A program made the translations under genes and the position numbers. A stretch of DNA of 64,000 nt from Streptomyces bicolor (GTDB taxonomy: Bacteria > Actinomycetota > Actinomycetes > Streptomycetales > Streptomycetaceae), in NCBI RefSeq assembly GCF_000719285.1, contig NZ_JOFS01000009.1, forward strand, positions 186,001-250,000, in the 5' to 3' direction. Positions 1 to 9,124 of the stretch are shown piece by piece (position 1 is the stretch's first letter; each line of letters begins with the position of its first letter). Below the pieces are notes generated by a model. It searched no databases and was not told the origin of the DNA. It saw only the letters and a list, made by a program, of their open reading frames with translations.

Positions 1-1
1 C

Positions 2-1756
2 GCCGAGGGCGCGAGCGAGGACGAGCTGCGCCGGGACGTCGAGCGGCTGCAGGCGCAGTGGGAAGAGATCCAGAAGAAGTCCAAGAACGGCAACGCGCCG
101 ACGCTGCTGTACGGCGAGCCGGACATGACCGTCCGGGTCGTCCGGGACATCTTCAACGAGGACTTCTCCAAGGTCGTCGTCAGCGGTGACGAGGCCTGGC
201 AGACCGTCCACGGGTACGTCTCGCACGTCGCGCCCGACCTGGCCGAGCGGCTGCAGAAGTGGACCTCCGAGGTCGACGTCTTCGCCACGTACCGGATCGA
301 CGAGCAGCTCGCCAAGGCGCTGGACCGCAAGGTCTGGCTGCCCAGCGGCGGTTCGCTGGTGATCGACCGGACCGAGGCGATGGTCGTCGTCGACGTCAAC
401 ACCGGCAAGTTCACCGGCCAGGGCGGCAACCTCGAGGAGACCGTCACCAGGAACAACCTGGAGGCGGCCGAGGAGATCGTGCGCCAGCTGCGGCTGCGCG
501 ACCTCGGCGGCATCATCGTCATCGACTTCATCGACATGGTGCTGGAGTCCAACCGGGACCTGGTGCTGCGGCGCCTGCTGGAGTGCCTGGGCCGCGACCG
601 TACGAAGCACCAGGTGGCAGAAGTGACCTCGCTGGGGCTCGTGCAGATGACCCGCAAGCGGGTCGGCCAGGGGCTGCTGGAGTCGTTCTCCGAGACCTGC
701 GTCCACTGCAACGGGCGCGGCGTCATCGTGCACATGGAGCAGCCGACGGCCGTCGGTGGCGGCGGCAAGCGCAAGAAGCGCGCGCGTGCCGGTGCCGGTC
801 CCGAGCAGGTGCACGAGGCCACGGTCGCCGCCGAGGCGGTCGAGACGGCCGAGGAGGAGGCGGAGACCGAGGCCGAGGTCGCAGCCGAGATCGCCGAGCC
901 GGCCGCGCTGCCCGAGCCCGCCTTCGCGGCGGACGAGGAGCTGTACAGCAGCGTCGCCGAGGCGGAGGCCGCCGTGCGCGGTGGTCGTTCCCGGCGCCGT
1001 GGGGGCCGGCGGGTGTCGGCTCCGGCGGGTGCGCCGAGGAAGGCCGAGGCGGTGCCCACGGCTCAGGACGTGACCGTCGCCGAGGAGGTCGCGCGCCCGG
1101 TGCAGCCGGAGCCGGCCGCCGTGGCGAAGGCCGAGCCGGTGGCCCTGGAGGACGCGGTCGTGGAGGCCGCGGCCACCGAGGCGCCCGCTGCCGAGGCCGC
1201 CGCTCCGGCTGCCGAGGAGGCCGCGCCCAAGGGCCGTACGCGGCGTCGCGCCACCCGCAAGGTGTCCGCGCCCGCCGGGTCGCCCGCAGGTGCCGAGGCC
1301 GCCGTGGTGACCGTCGGAGAGACGGCGTCCACCGCGCCCGAGCCGGTGTCCGAGGCCCCGGCGGAGCCGTCCGAGCAGGCTCCCGCCGAGGCGGTCGCCG
1401 AAAGCGCCGCTCCGGCCCGTCCGCGGCGCCGTGCCGTGCGCAAGGCCACCGCGCCGACCGCGTCCGACGAGGCGGCCGTCGTGGTCGTCCCGGCGGGGGA
1501 GGCACAGGGCGAGCCCGCGGCGACGGAGGCCCCGGCCGCCGAGGAGGTCGTCGAGGAGGCCGCTCCGGCCAAGAAGACGGCCCGTAAGACGGCCAAGAAG
1601 GCCACGGCGAAGAAGGCCGCCACCAAGAAGACCGCGGCCAAGAAGACGATCGCCAAGAAGGCCACGGCCAAGAAGGCGGCGAAAACCGCCAAGACGGCCG
1701 CGGCCAAGTCGACGGCGAAGAAGACCACGGTCTCTGCCGCCACCGACGAAAGCTGA
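2..1756 (+). CDS. rne: Ribonuclease E/G family endoribonuclease, 5'-truncated by the window edge
   Basis: The reading frame is open from base 2, so the start lies upstream. The visible part holds the RNase E/G catalytic core: a DVNTG motif (about nt 392-406), an IDFIDM motif (about nt 524-541) that together give the metal-binding aspartates, and a CVHCNGRG zinc-link motif (about nt 698-721) used for oligomerisation in this family. The rest is a low-complexity tail rich in Ala, Glu and Pro, ending in many AKK/TKK repeats like an H1-type basic tail. Such tails are natively disordered and typically recruit RNA or degradosome partners. Family knowledge: single-strand endonuclease for rRNA and tRNA maturation and mRNA decay. 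It lies just upstream of rplU-rpmA-obg, as in other Streptomyces. The arrangement with only a C-terminal tail visible does not show whether an N-terminal extension is also present. Confidence 0.93.
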   Translation, partial: AEGASEDELRRDVERLQAQWEEIQKKSKNGNAPTLLYGEPDMTVRVVRDIFNEDFSKVVVSGDEAWQTVHGYVSHVAPDLAERLQKWTSEVDVFATYRIDEQLAKALDRKVWLPSGGSLVIDRTEAMVVVDVNTGKFTGQGGNLEETVTRNNLEAAEEIVRQLRLRDLGGIIVIDFIDMVLESNRDLVLRRLLECLGRDRTKHQVAEVTSLGLVQMTRKRVGQGLLESFSETCVHCNGRGVIVHMEQPTAVGGGGKRKKRARAGAGPEQVHEATVAAEAVETAEEEAETEAEVAAEIAEPAALPEPAFAADEELYSSVAEAEAAVRGGRSRRRGGRRVSAPAGAPRKAEAVPTAQDVTVAEEVARPVQPEPAAVAKAEPVALEDAVVEAAATEAPAAEAAAPAAEEAAPKGRTRRRATRKVSAPAGSPAGAEAAVVTVGETASTAPEPVSEAPAEPSEQAPAEAVAESAAPARPRRRAVRKATAPTASDEAAVVVVPAGEAQGEPAATEAPAAEEVVEEAAPAKKTARKTAKKATAKKAATKKTAAKKTIAKKATAKKAAKTAKTAAAKSTAKKTTVSAATDES

Positions 1757-1771
1757 CCGGCGACAGCTGAC

Positions 1772-1816
1772 CAGCGAGGTGTGCGGTCGGTCCACGTGAT
1801 CGGCCGCACACCGCTG
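1772..1816 (+). terminator. Hairpin downstream of rne
   Basis: Inverted repeat just after the rne stop: GGTGTGCGGTCG (1778-1789) pairs with CGGCCGCACACC (1801-1812), extended by CAGCG/CGCTG at the outside. No strong T-tract follows, which is common for terminators in this GC range. Confidence 0.6.
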
Positions 1817-1830
1817 GGGCCCGGCCCGGT

Positions 1831-1888
1831 TTGACCCCCTCGGCCACGGCCCCGTAACCTTGACCGTCGGCGTGTCCGTGGATATAGG
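1831..1888 (+). promoter_or_regulatory. Two tandem, abutting promoters for rplU-rpmA
   Basis: P1: TTGACC (1831-1836), 18-bp spacer, TAACCT (1855-1860). P2: TTGACC (1860-1865), 17-bp spacer, TATAGG (1883-1888). Both resemble the housekeeping sigma (HrdB-type) consensus, and the P1 -10 shares a base with the P2 -35, so the two cannot be occupied at once. P2 would give a leader of roughly 110 nt carrying a CTCCGGA/TCCGGAG hairpin (1915-1939). This is inference from motif and spacing only. Confidence 0.6.
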
Positions 1889-2006
1889 CGCGCCACATCC
1901 CCGTAAACCTCATCCTCCGGAGCACAGGGTGTTCCGGAGAGGCCGCCCGCGTGCCGGACGGCTGGACTGCGGGGGTGCCGTTTCCGAGCGAGAGAGTGAG
2001 ATCCGC

Positions 2007-2327
2007 GTGTACGCCATCGTGCGCAGCGGTGGTCGCCAGCACAAGGTTGCTGTCGGCGACATCGTTGAGGTTGACAAGATTTCCACTGCCAAGGTTGGCG
2101 ACACGGTCGAGCTCTCGACCCTGCTCGTTGTCGACGGCGACGCTGTGACCAGTGACCCGTGGGTGCTGGCCGGCATCAAGGTCCAGGCCGAGGTCGTGGA
2201 CCACCACAAGGGCCAGAAGATCGACATTCTGCGCTACAAGAACAAGACCGGCTACCGCCGTCGTCAGGGCCACCGCCAGCAGTACACGGCGATCAAGGTC
2301 ACTGAGATCCCCGCGGCTGCGAAGTAA
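2007..2327 (+). CDS. rplU: 50S ribosomal protein L21
   Basis: Encodes 106 residues from a GTG start, giving the typical bL21 N-terminus [11 protein letters not shown] and the later [12 protein letters not shown] motif that contacts 23S rRNA. A longer reading frame exists upstream, but the GTG at 2007 gives the expected family length and follows a purine-rich ribosome-binding site (GAGAGAG, about 1989-1996). It is a structural protein of the large subunit, co-transcribed with rpmA 14 bp downstream. The two promoters at 1831-1888 would drive the pair. Confidence 0.95.
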   Translation: MYAIVRSGGRQHKVAVGDIVEVDKISTAKVGDTVELSTLLVVDGDAVTSDPWVLAGIKVQAEVVDHHKGQKIDILRYKNKTGYRRRQGHRQQYTAIKVTEIPAAAK

Positions 2328-2341
2328 GGGACTGAGGAGAG

Positions 2342-2596
2342 ATGGCACACAAGAAGGGCGCATCGTCCACCCGTAACGGTCGTGACTCGAACGCTCAGCG
2401 CCTCGGCGTGAAGCGCTTCGGCGGTCAGGTCGTCAACGCGGGCGAGATCCTGGTCCGTCAGCGCGGCACCCACTTCCACCCGGGCGCCGGTGTCGGCCGC
2501 GGCGGCGACGACACGCTGTTCGCGCTGCAGGCCGGTGCGGTGGAGTTCGGCACCAGCCGTGGCCGCAAGGTCGTGAACATCGTTCCGGTCGCCTGA
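2342..2596 (+). CDS. rpmA: 50S ribosomal protein L27
   Basis: Encodes 84 residues beginning [16 protein letters not shown], the conserved bL27 N-terminus that reaches the peptidyl-transferase centre. Unlike many Firmicutes L27 proteins there is no cleavable N-terminal extension. [11 protein letters not shown] near the C-terminus is also typical. A good Shine-Dalgarno (GAGGAGAG) lies 5 nt upstream. It is the second gene of the rplU-rpmA operon and is followed by a clear terminator, so obg is probably transcribed partly from its own promoter. Confidence 0.96.
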   Translation: MAHKKGASSTRNGRDSNAQRLGVKRFGGQVVNAGEILVRQRGTHFHPGAGVGRGGDDTLFALQAGAVEFGTSRGRKVVNIVPVA

Positions 2597-2633
2597 GTCC
2601 CCTGACTCAAGGCTTCGACCGAACTTTTCGCGA

Positions 2634-2674
2634 GGCGGACCTCACTTCCCTTCCGGGAAGGCGGGTCCGCCTTT
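2634..2674 (+). terminator. Terminator after rpmA
   Basis: Stem GGCGGACC (2634-2641) with GGTCCGCC (2664-2671), an inner TTCCC/GGGAA extension, then TTT. It separates the ribosomal-protein pair from obg. Confidence 0.8.
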
Positions 2675-2731
2675 CGCGTGTTACGCAAGAGACACATCCG
2701 TACGTTTTCGCAGTGCTGGAGGCACCCCACC

Positions 2732-4177
2732 ATGACCACCTTCGTGGACCGCGTCGAGCTGCACGTCGCCGCGGGTAACGGAGGCCACGGCTGTGCCTCC
2801 GTCCACCGTGAGAAGTTCAAGCCGCTCGGCGGGCCCGACGGCGGCAACGGCGGGCGCGGCGGGGACGTGCTGCTCACCGTCGACCAGTCGATCACGACGC
2901 TGCTCGACTACCACCACTCCCCGCACCGCAAGGCCACCAACGGCAAGCCCGGTGAGGGCGGCAACCGGTCCGGCAAGGACGGGCAGGACCTGGTCCTTCC
3001 CGTGCCGGACGGCACCGTCGTCCTCGACAAGGCCGGCAATGTGCTCGCCGACCTGGTCGGGCACGGCACGTCGTACGTCGCCGCGCAGGGCGGCCGGGGC
3101 GGGCTCGGCAACGCCGCGCTGGCGTCGGCGCGGCGCAAGGCGCCGGGGTTCGCGCTGCTCGGTGAGCCCGGGGACCTCCAGGACATCGTCCTCGAGCTGA
3201 AGACGGTCGCCGATGTGGCGCTGGTGGGGTATCCGAGCGCCGGCAAGTCCTCGCTGATCTCCGTGCTGAGCGCCGCCAAGCCGAAGATCGCGGACTACCC
3301 GTTCACGACCCTCGTGCCCAACCTCGGCGTGGTGACCGCCGGTTCGACCGTCTACACCATCGCCGACGTCCCGGGGCTCATCCCGGGCGCCAGCCAGGGC
3401 AAGGGCCTGGGGCTCGAGTTCCTGCGGCACGTCGAGCGGTGCAGTGTGCTCGTGCACGTCCTGGACACGGCGACGCTGGAGTCCGACCGGGACCCCGTCT
3501 CCGACCTGGACGTCATCGAGGCGGAGCTGCGGGAGTACGGCGGGCTGGACAACCGGCCCCGCATCGTGGTCCTGAACAAGATCGACGTACCCGATGGCAA
3601 GGACCTCGCCGAGATGGTGCGGCCGGATCTTGAGGCCCGTGGGTACCGGGTCTTCGAGGTGTCGGCGGTTGCGCACATCGGGCTCAAGGAGCTGTCGTTC
3701 GCGCTCGCCGAGTTGGTCGGCAAGGCACGTGCCGCCAAGCCGAAGGAAGAGGCGACGCGGATCGTGATCCGGCCGAAGGCCGTCGACGACGCGGGCTTCA
3801 CCGTGACCCGCGAGGAGATCGGTGGCGAGCCGCTGTTCCGGGTGCGCGGTGAGAAGCCCGAGCGCTGGGTGCGGCAGACCGACTTCAACAACGACGAGGC
3901 CGTGGGGTATCTCGCGGACCGGCTCAACCGCCTCGGTGTGGAAGAGGAGTTGATGAAGGCGGGGGCCCGCGCCGGGGATGGCGTCGCCATCGGTCCCGAG
4001 GAGAACGCCGTCGTATTCGACTGGGAGCCGACGCTGATGTCCGGTGCGGAGATGCTCGGGCGGCGAGGCGAGGACCACCGCTTCGAGGCGCCTCGGCCCG
4101 CTGCGCAGCGTCGGCGTGACAAGCAGGCCGAGCGTGATGAAGCGGCGCAGGAGTTCGACGACTTCGAGCCGTTCTAG
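2732..4177 (+). CDS. obgE: Obg family GTPase (ribosome assembly / development)
   Basis: Encodes 481 residues. The N-terminal Obg domain is glycine-rich ([12 protein letters not shown] near residues 29-44). The G domain follows with P-loop GYPSAGKSS (about residue 165), switch/G3 DVPG and G4 NKID. The C-terminus is the actinobacterial OCT domain plus an acidic/basic tail ending DDFEPF. The ATG at 2732 is chosen because of a GGAGG site at 2718-2722 and the canonical [12 protein letters not shown] start. Obg couples GTP level to 50S assembly. In Streptomyces it is reported to influence the onset of aerial mycelium (literature, not visible here). It sits in the classical rplU-rpmA-obg arrangement. 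Confidence 0.95.
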   Translation: MTTFVDRVELHVAAGNGGHGCASVHREKFKPLGGPDGGNGGRGGDVLLTVDQSITTLLDYHHSPHRKATNGKPGEGGNRSGKDGQDLVLPVPDGTVVLDKAGNVLADLVGHGTSYVAAQGGRGGLGNAALASARRKAPGFALLGEPGDLQDIVLELKTVADVALVGYPSAGKSSLISVLSAAKPKIADYPFTTLVPNLGVVTAGSTVYTIADVPGLIPGASQGKGLGLEFLRHVERCSVLVHVLDTATLESDRDPVSDLDVIEAELREYGGLDNRPRIVVLNKIDVPDGKDLAEMVRPDLEARGYRVFEVSAVAHIGLKELSFALAELVGKARAAKPKEEATRIVIRPKAVDDAGFTVTREEIGGEPLFRVRGEKPERWVRQTDFNNDEAVGYLADRLNRLGVEEELMKAGARAGDGVAIGPEENAVVFDWEPTLMSGAEMLGRRGEDHRFEAPRPAAQRRRDKQAERDEAAQEFDDFEPF

Positions 4178-4209
4178 GTCCGAGCAGGCGCGTGGCGCTG
4201 TCGTGAACT

Positions 4210-4235
4210 GGGCCGGGGGCTGCTGCCCCCGGCCC
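4210..4235 (+). terminator. Terminator after obg
   Basis: Perfect hairpin GGGCCGGGGGC (4210-4220), loop TGCT, GCCCCCGGCCC (4225-4235), followed by TTCGCTTCG. Confidence 0.8.
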
Positions 4236-4294
4236 TTCGCTTCGCCGTGACGGCCCCGGCTCGGTCCCGATCGCCGGACTGGCTGGATCGGTTA

Positions 4295-4316
4295 ACGCCG
4301 GGAAAATTCCCGGCGT
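4295..4316. promoter_or_regulatory. Perfect 10-bp palindrome upstream of the FG-GAP genes (possible operator)
   Basis: ACGCCGGGAA (4295-4304), AA, TTCCCGGCGT (4307-4316), 115 bp before the first FG-GAP start. No T-run follows, and the obg terminator already lies upstream, so an operator is a better reading than a terminator. The regulator is unknown. Confidence 0.4.
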
Positions 4317-4430
4317 ATCTTGGGGCAACCCCTTCGTCCCTCCGTGAGTCGTACTGGGCGGCGTGGATGAGGATCTTGAATTCTCAGGACCTCACCACCG
4401 TCAACTGCCCATCGAATTCCCGGAGTCGAC

Positions 4431-5861
4431 GTGGTCGAGGCTGTTTCGTACAGAACGCGGCGTACCGTTGCCATGGCTGTCGCCCTGGCGGCCGCGAGCG
4501 TCGGTGTGCTGCCGGCCGGGGATGCCCGGGCGGCGACCGCCACCGTGCGGCAGGACTTCAACGGCGACGGGTACGGCGATCTCGCCGTCGCCGCTCCCAA
4601 CGCCACCGTGAACGGCAAGACGCGGGCCGGCTACGTCGCCGTGCTGTACGGGTCCGCGAGCGGGCTGCGCGCCACGGCCAGGAAGGTGTACACGCAGGCC
4701 TCCGCCGGGATCGCGGGCACCGTCGAGGCCGGGGACCGCTTCGGCTCGGACCTCGTCGCCGCCGACCTGGACGGCGACGGGTACAGCGACCTGCAGGTGT
4801 CGGCCGACGGTGAGCAGTGGGAGCAGGGCGGCATCGCCCGCAAGGGCAGCCGGACCGTGCTGTGGGGCGGCCCCGGCGGCTTCGCCTCGGGGAAGGTGCG
4901 GCCCGCCGTCGGCGACGGCCCGTACCAGAGCGGCTTCGGAACCGTCACGGGCGACTTCAACGGGGACGGCCATGAGGACCTGCTCTACAGCGGCCGCATG
5001 GAGTACGGGCCGTTCGGGCGCGACGGTGTACCCGCCGGCACTACCGGGGTGCAGCTCTACGACGGCGACATCGAACTGGTCAAGGTCGTGGCCGGTGACG
5101 TGGACGGCGACGGCATCACCGACCTCGTCACCCTCGCTCGGTCGTATGACGCCGACGATGAGGGCAACCGGGGCGAGCACCTGAACTTCCTGCGCGGCAG
5201 CCGCGAGGGCCTGCGGCCGCTCGTCGTCCTCAAGGACGCGCAGGGCGAGAAGATCAGACCCGGTTGGTCCCTGACCATCGGCGACGTCAACGGCGACCGC
5301 CGCGGGGACATCGTCATGGGCTACGGACGGCTCCGGTTCATCTACGGCACGGCGAACGGCCCGGCCAATGCCGTCGGCGCACACACCATCACCCAGGACA
5401 CCCCCGGCATGCCCGGTACCGACGAGGCCGGGGACGTGCTCGGGTACGACCTCGCGGTCGCCGACGTCAACGGCGACGGTTACGGTGACGTCCTTGCCGG
5501 CGACCCGCTGGAGGACCTGGGCACGCTGAGGGAGGCCGGCACCTTCGTCGTCGTGCCCGGCGGACCGGACGGTCCCACCGGGGCCGGCGGCAGGCTCTTC
5601 AGCCAGAACAGCGCGGACGTTCCCGGCACCGCCGAGAAGGGCGACGGCTTCGGCGAGCGGGTGCATCTCGTCGACGGCAACGGCGACGGGCGGGCCGAGC
5701 CCGTCGTCGCCGCGGTCGGAGAGGACTCGTACGCCGGTGGCGTGTGGGTGTTCCCGTCCGGCTCCACCGGGGTGACGGCCAAGAACTCCTTCGCCGTCGG
5801 CGCCCGCACCCTCGGGACGGTCGCGACCGGGGCCTGGCTCGGCCACCGGTTCCCGCGCTGA
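4431..5861 (+). CDS. Secreted FG-GAP (integrin-alpha-like) beta-propeller protein 1
   Basis: Encodes 476 residues. An N-terminal Sec signal peptide (basic start, hydrophobic core about residues 13-28, AxA-type site near ARA-AT) precedes seven FG-GAP/VCBS repeats. Each repeat carries a calcium-loop motif: DFNGDGYGD, DLDGDGYSD, DFNGDGHED, DVDGDGITD, DVNGDRRGD, DVNGDGYGD and DGNGDGRAE. Seven repeats are what a closed integrin-type propeller needs. There are no membrane anchor, protease or lyase domains, so it is a stand-alone extracellular Ca-binding protein of unknown ligand. GTG 4431 has a weak CGGAG site upstream. It is the first of three tandem paralogues, so local duplication is likely. Confidence 0.88.
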   Translation: MVEAVSYRTRRTVAMAVALAAASVGVLPAGDARAATATVRQDFNGDGYGDLAVAAPNATVNGKTRAGYVAVLYGSASGLRATARKVYTQASAGIAGTVEAGDRFGSDLVAADLDGDGYSDLQVSADGEQWEQGGIARKGSRTVLWGGPGGFASGKVRPAVGDGPYQSGFGTVTGDFNGDGHEDLLYSGRMEYGPFGRDGVPAGTTGVQLYDGDIELVKVVAGDVDGDGITDLVTLARSYDADDEGNRGEHLNFLRGSREGLRPLVVLKDAQGEKIRPGWSLTIGDVNGDRRGDIVMGYGRLRFIYGTANGPANAVGAHTITQDTPGMPGTDEAGDVLGYDLAVADVNGDGYGDVLAGDPLEDLGTLREAGTFVVVPGGPDGPTGAGGRLFSQNSADVPGTAEKGDGFGERVHLVDGNGDGRAEPVVAAVGEDSYAGGVWVFPSGSTGVTAKNSFAVGARTLGTVATGAWLGHRFPR

Positions 5862-5919
5862 CCCGCATCCCCTCACGTCCCCTCACGCCATTCACACGTC
5901 TCCCTGCGTCAGGAATCAC

Positions 5920-7415
5920 ATGACTTCGCGTTCCCACCGCCGTACTCCGCTCACCCGCCGCAGACGCCTCGCTCTCGCCACCGGCGTCGCGATCGTCGCC
6001 GGCGCGCTGGCGGTGCCCGCCGTCAACGCCGCCACGGAGGCCGCGGCCGGCACGCCGAGCGCCAAGCGGCTGCACGACGACTTCAACGGGGACGGGTATC
6101 CCGACGCGGTCATCGGTGCCCACGCCGCCGCGGTGGGGGGTACGCCGGGGCGCGGCGCGATCAGCGTGCTGTACGGCTCCTCCAGCGGGTTGTCGACGTC
6201 GCGCAAGCAGGTGCTGACCTGGCCGGACCGTACGAACGAGGCCTATTACGGGGCGGAGCTGGCGAGCGCGGACCTGGACGGGGACGGATACGCGGACCTG
6301 GTGACGACCGCCGAGTCGGAGAAGCCGTACATGGATTACGGTGTCGCCCTCCTCGTCAACTGGGGTGGTCCGAAGGGGCTGTCGGCCACGCCGAGCTGAC
6401 ATGGAGCATCGGCTACGAGTGGTCCGGCCGGTTCACCGTCGCGGACGTGGACGGCGACAAGCGATCCGACATCGTGATGGTGAGCAACGACGTACCGGAG
6501 AACGAGGCACCCGGCGAGGTGTGGCACGGCCCGTTCACCCGCGCCGGACAGCCCGCGAAGAAGGACTTCTTCGCCATCGGCGCCGATGAGCACTCGAATC
6601 ATCACTCGGTGGCGGCCGGTGACGTGAACGGCGACGGCGTCGCCGACCTCGCCGTGCGCACCTCCTCCCAGGACGAACCGGACTCGCGTGCCGTCTCCCT
6701 GCTCACGGGCGGCCCCGGCGGCTTCACCTACCAGGGCAACCTCAAGGACGCCCAGGGCCGGATCATCGGCGGCGAGGACGTCGCGATCGGCGACCTGAAC
6801 AAGGACGGGTACGGCGAGATCGTCGTCGGCCACTCCAACGACAGCTACGACAGCGACGTCGAGCTGCCCACCAAGGGCGGTGCGCTGGCCGTCGTGTACG
6901 GCGGCCCGGGCGGCGTCTCCACCACCCGTAAGCCGGTGTGGATCAACCAGGACACGGCTGGTGTGCCGGGCTCGGGCGAGCGCGGCGACGGCATGGGGAC
7001 GGGCCTGTCCATCGGCGACACCAACGGCGACGGCTACCTCGACGTGGCGACCGGCCTGCCCGGCGAGGATCTGGGCAGCGTCGCCGACGCGGGCGGCGTC
7101 CTCGTGCTGCGCGGCAGCGCGGGCGGCCTGACCACCACCGGCATCAAGGCGTTCACCCAGAACACCAGCGGTGTGCCCGGCACGGCCGAGAACGGCGACA
7201 GGTTCGGTGCCGAGACCGCCCTCGTCGACGCCGACTCCGACAAGCGGGACGGCCTCGTGGTGGGCGACCCGGCCGAGAACTTCGGACATGGGGCCGCGTG
7301 GGTCTTCCCGGCCACCTCCAGCGGTGTCACCGCCGGCGGTTCCTTCTCCTTCGGGCCTTCCACGATGGGCCTGACCTCGCTCGGGGCCTCCTTCGGAGCC
7401 TCGCTGGCCGACTGA
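5920..7415 (+). pseudogene. Secreted FG-GAP beta-propeller protein 2, interrupted by a -1 frameshift
   Basis: From ATG 5920 (AGGA 5 nt upstream) the frame encodes a signal peptide (arginine-rich start, hydrophobic stretch, cleavage near VNA-AT) and propeller blades 1-2, then stops at 6397-6399 after GLSATPS. The next frame, open through the break, continues with ELTWSIGYEW and blades 3-7 to 7415. Together they give about 498 codons with seven Ca-loop motifs, the same length and order as the two neighbours. Adding one C to the CC at 6391-6392 restores a continuous SATPELTW reading. Either a recent inactivating deletion or a sequencing error explains this. If it is real, only a two-blade secreted fragment would be made. 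Confidence 0.85.
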
Positions 7416-7456
7416 CGGCGACCCCCTCCTCGTAACCAGCAGAACAGGACAGTGAC

Positions 7457-8935
7457 ATGAACAGACATCGCAAGGCCTGGCGCGTGGGTCTCGCCGTCGT
7501 CCTGGCCGTCACGGGGGCCACCCTTCCCGCGGCACACGCCGTGGCCGACACCAAGCCGGCCACCGCGGAGCTGAAGGACGACTTCAACGGCGACGGCTAC
7601 GCCGACCTCGCCGTGGCGGCGCCCGACGCGACCGTCGACGGCAGGACACGGGCCGGGTACGTCGCCGTCGTGTACGGGTCGGCGAGCGGGCTCAAGACCT
7701 CTGCCAAGCAGGTCATCAGCCAGAACACGGCCGGTGTCACCGACTCGGCCGAGAGCGAAGACCTGTTCGGCAGCGCGGTGAGCAGCGCCGACCTCGACCG
7801 GGACGGGTACGCGGACCTGATCGTCGGCGTCACCGGCGAGGACTCGGTGGAAGGGGGCGCCTTGACCGGGCTCGTGCAGGTCGTCTGGGGCGGGGCGAAC
7901 GGGCTGTCGGGCGGGGCGCCGCTGGCGTACGGGCGCGAGACGTACGACGGGCTCAGCGCTCGGGGAGAGCTCACCGTCGGGGATGTGGACGGGGACGGGG
8001 CCACCGACCTGGTCGTCGTGCAGGGCCTCGTCAGGCTGCGGGTCGTCAAGGGGCCCTTCGGGCGGGACGGTTCGTCGAGCGGCGGGGAGCAGATCGTCTT
8101 CGACGACTCCGACCCCCGCTTCCTGGACCTGGCCACCGGTGACGTGAACGGCGACGGCATCGACGATGTCGTGGGCACCATGCACGACGGTGACGAGGGC
8201 GACGCTCGCCGCATCACGTACTGGCGGGGCACGCCGGACGGGCTCGCCGACAAGGTCGTGATCGAGGACAGCCGGGGCTGGCGGGTGCAGGGCGGCGAGT
8301 CGCTGGATCTGGGCGATGTGAACGGCGACGGCTACGACGACATCGTGGTCGGCCGCTACGACGGCGCCGACAGCGACCTGTCGACCCCGATCCCCGAGGG
8401 CGGCCGGGTCGCGTTCGTGCCGGGTTCCGCGGACGGGCCCGTCGGCACCAAGGCGATGTACGTCAACCAGGACAGCGCCGGGGTCCCGGGCGCCGCCGAG
8501 CTGTACGACCGCTTCGGCGCCGACGTGTCCGTCGCGGACGTCGACGGCGACGGCTACGACGACGTCGCCGCCGGGGTGCCGTTCGAGGACTTCGACGGGC
8601 TGAGCAACGCCGGCGGTGTCGTCGTCCTGCGCGGCGGTGCGAACGGTCTGACCGGCGCCGGTGCCAAGGGGGTCAACCAGAACACCGCCGGGGTGCCGGG
8701 CGCGGCCGAGAGCAACGACGTCTTCGGCACCGCCACGCATCTCGTCGACGGCAACGGCGACGGCCGCGCCGAACTCGTCGTCGGCGCACCGGGGGAGAAC
8801 GCGAACGCCGGGTCGGTGTGGGTGTTCCCCGCCACGTCGGCCGGGATCACGCCGACCGGCTCGTTCACCTTCGGGGCGGGGACGCTCGGCACGGTCGCGG
8901 CCAACGCGAAGCTGGGCTCCGGGTTCAACTACTGA
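7457..8935 (+). CDS. Secreted FG-GAP (integrin-alpha-like) beta-propeller protein 3
   Basis: Encodes 492 residues with an N-terminal signal peptide (MNRHRKAWR start, hydrophobic core, cleavage near AHA-VA) and seven repeats with calcium-loop motifs from DFNGDGYAD to DGNGDGRAE. Several stretches, for example TRAGYVAVVYGSASGL and NQNTAGVPGAAE, are nearly the same as in the two upstream genes, which shows tandem duplication. The intergenic spacing between the three genes is about 40-60 bp, so one transcript is plausible, ending at the terminator at 8969-9008. No catalytic domain is visible. The substrate or partner is unknown. Extracellular adhesion or ligand binding is only an analogy to integrins. 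Confidence 0.9.
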   Translation: MNRHRKAWRVGLAVVLAVTGATLPAAHAVADTKPATAELKDDFNGDGYADLAVAAPDATVDGRTRAGYVAVVYGSASGLKTSAKQVISQNTAGVTDSAESEDLFGSAVSSADLDRDGYADLIVGVTGEDSVEGGALTGLVQVVWGGANGLSGGAPLAYGRETYDGLSARGELTVGDVDGDGATDLVVVQGLVRLRVVKGPFGRDGSSSGGEQIVFDDSDPRFLDLATGDVNGDGIDDVVGTMHDGDEGDARRITYWRGTPDGLADKVVIEDSRGWRVQGGESLDLGDVNGDGYDDIVVGRYDGADSDLSTPIPEGGRVAFVPGSADGPVGTKAMYVNQDSAGVPGAAELYDRFGADVSVADVDGDGYDDVAAGVPFEDFDGLSNAGGVVVLRGGANGLTGAGAKGVNQNTAGVPGAAESNDVFGTATHLVDGNGDGRAELVVGAPGENANAGSVWVFPATSAGITPTGSFTFGAGTLGTVAANAKLGSGFNY

Positions 8936-8959
8936 TCCCCACGGGTTCAACCACTGATC
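8921..8959. repeat. Direct repeat at the stop codon of FG-GAP protein 3
   Basis: GGGTTCAACTACTGATC (8921-8937) recurs as GGGTTCAACCACTGATC (8943-8959), period 22 bp, 16 of 17 bases identical. The first copy includes the stop codon of the gene. Confidence 0.75.
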
Positions 8960-8968
8960 GAACACCGG

Positions 8969-9008
8969 ACCCGTTGTGGCAAGGGCACCCTGCCGTGCCG
9001 CAACGGGT
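8969..9008 (+). terminator. Terminator after the FG-GAP genes
   Basis: ACCCGTTGTGGCA (8969-8981) pairs with TGCCGCAACGGGT (8996-9008) with one G-U pair, then CTTCTGTTGT. Confidence 0.75.
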
Positions 9009-9124
9009 CTTCTGTTGTCTCCCTGTTTGTCATGCACGCGAAGCGCGCAGTTCAGCAGCCGGACCGCCCACGGGCGTGAGCATCCGAAGTGTCCAAGAGG
9101 CCAGCGAGGCAAGGGAGTTCGCCG

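Noticed and set aside
723..2363. A minus-strand frame of 546 codons opposite rne and rplU
   Set aside because: It overlaps conserved RNase E and L21 coding sequence and is Pro/Arg/Ser low-complexity.
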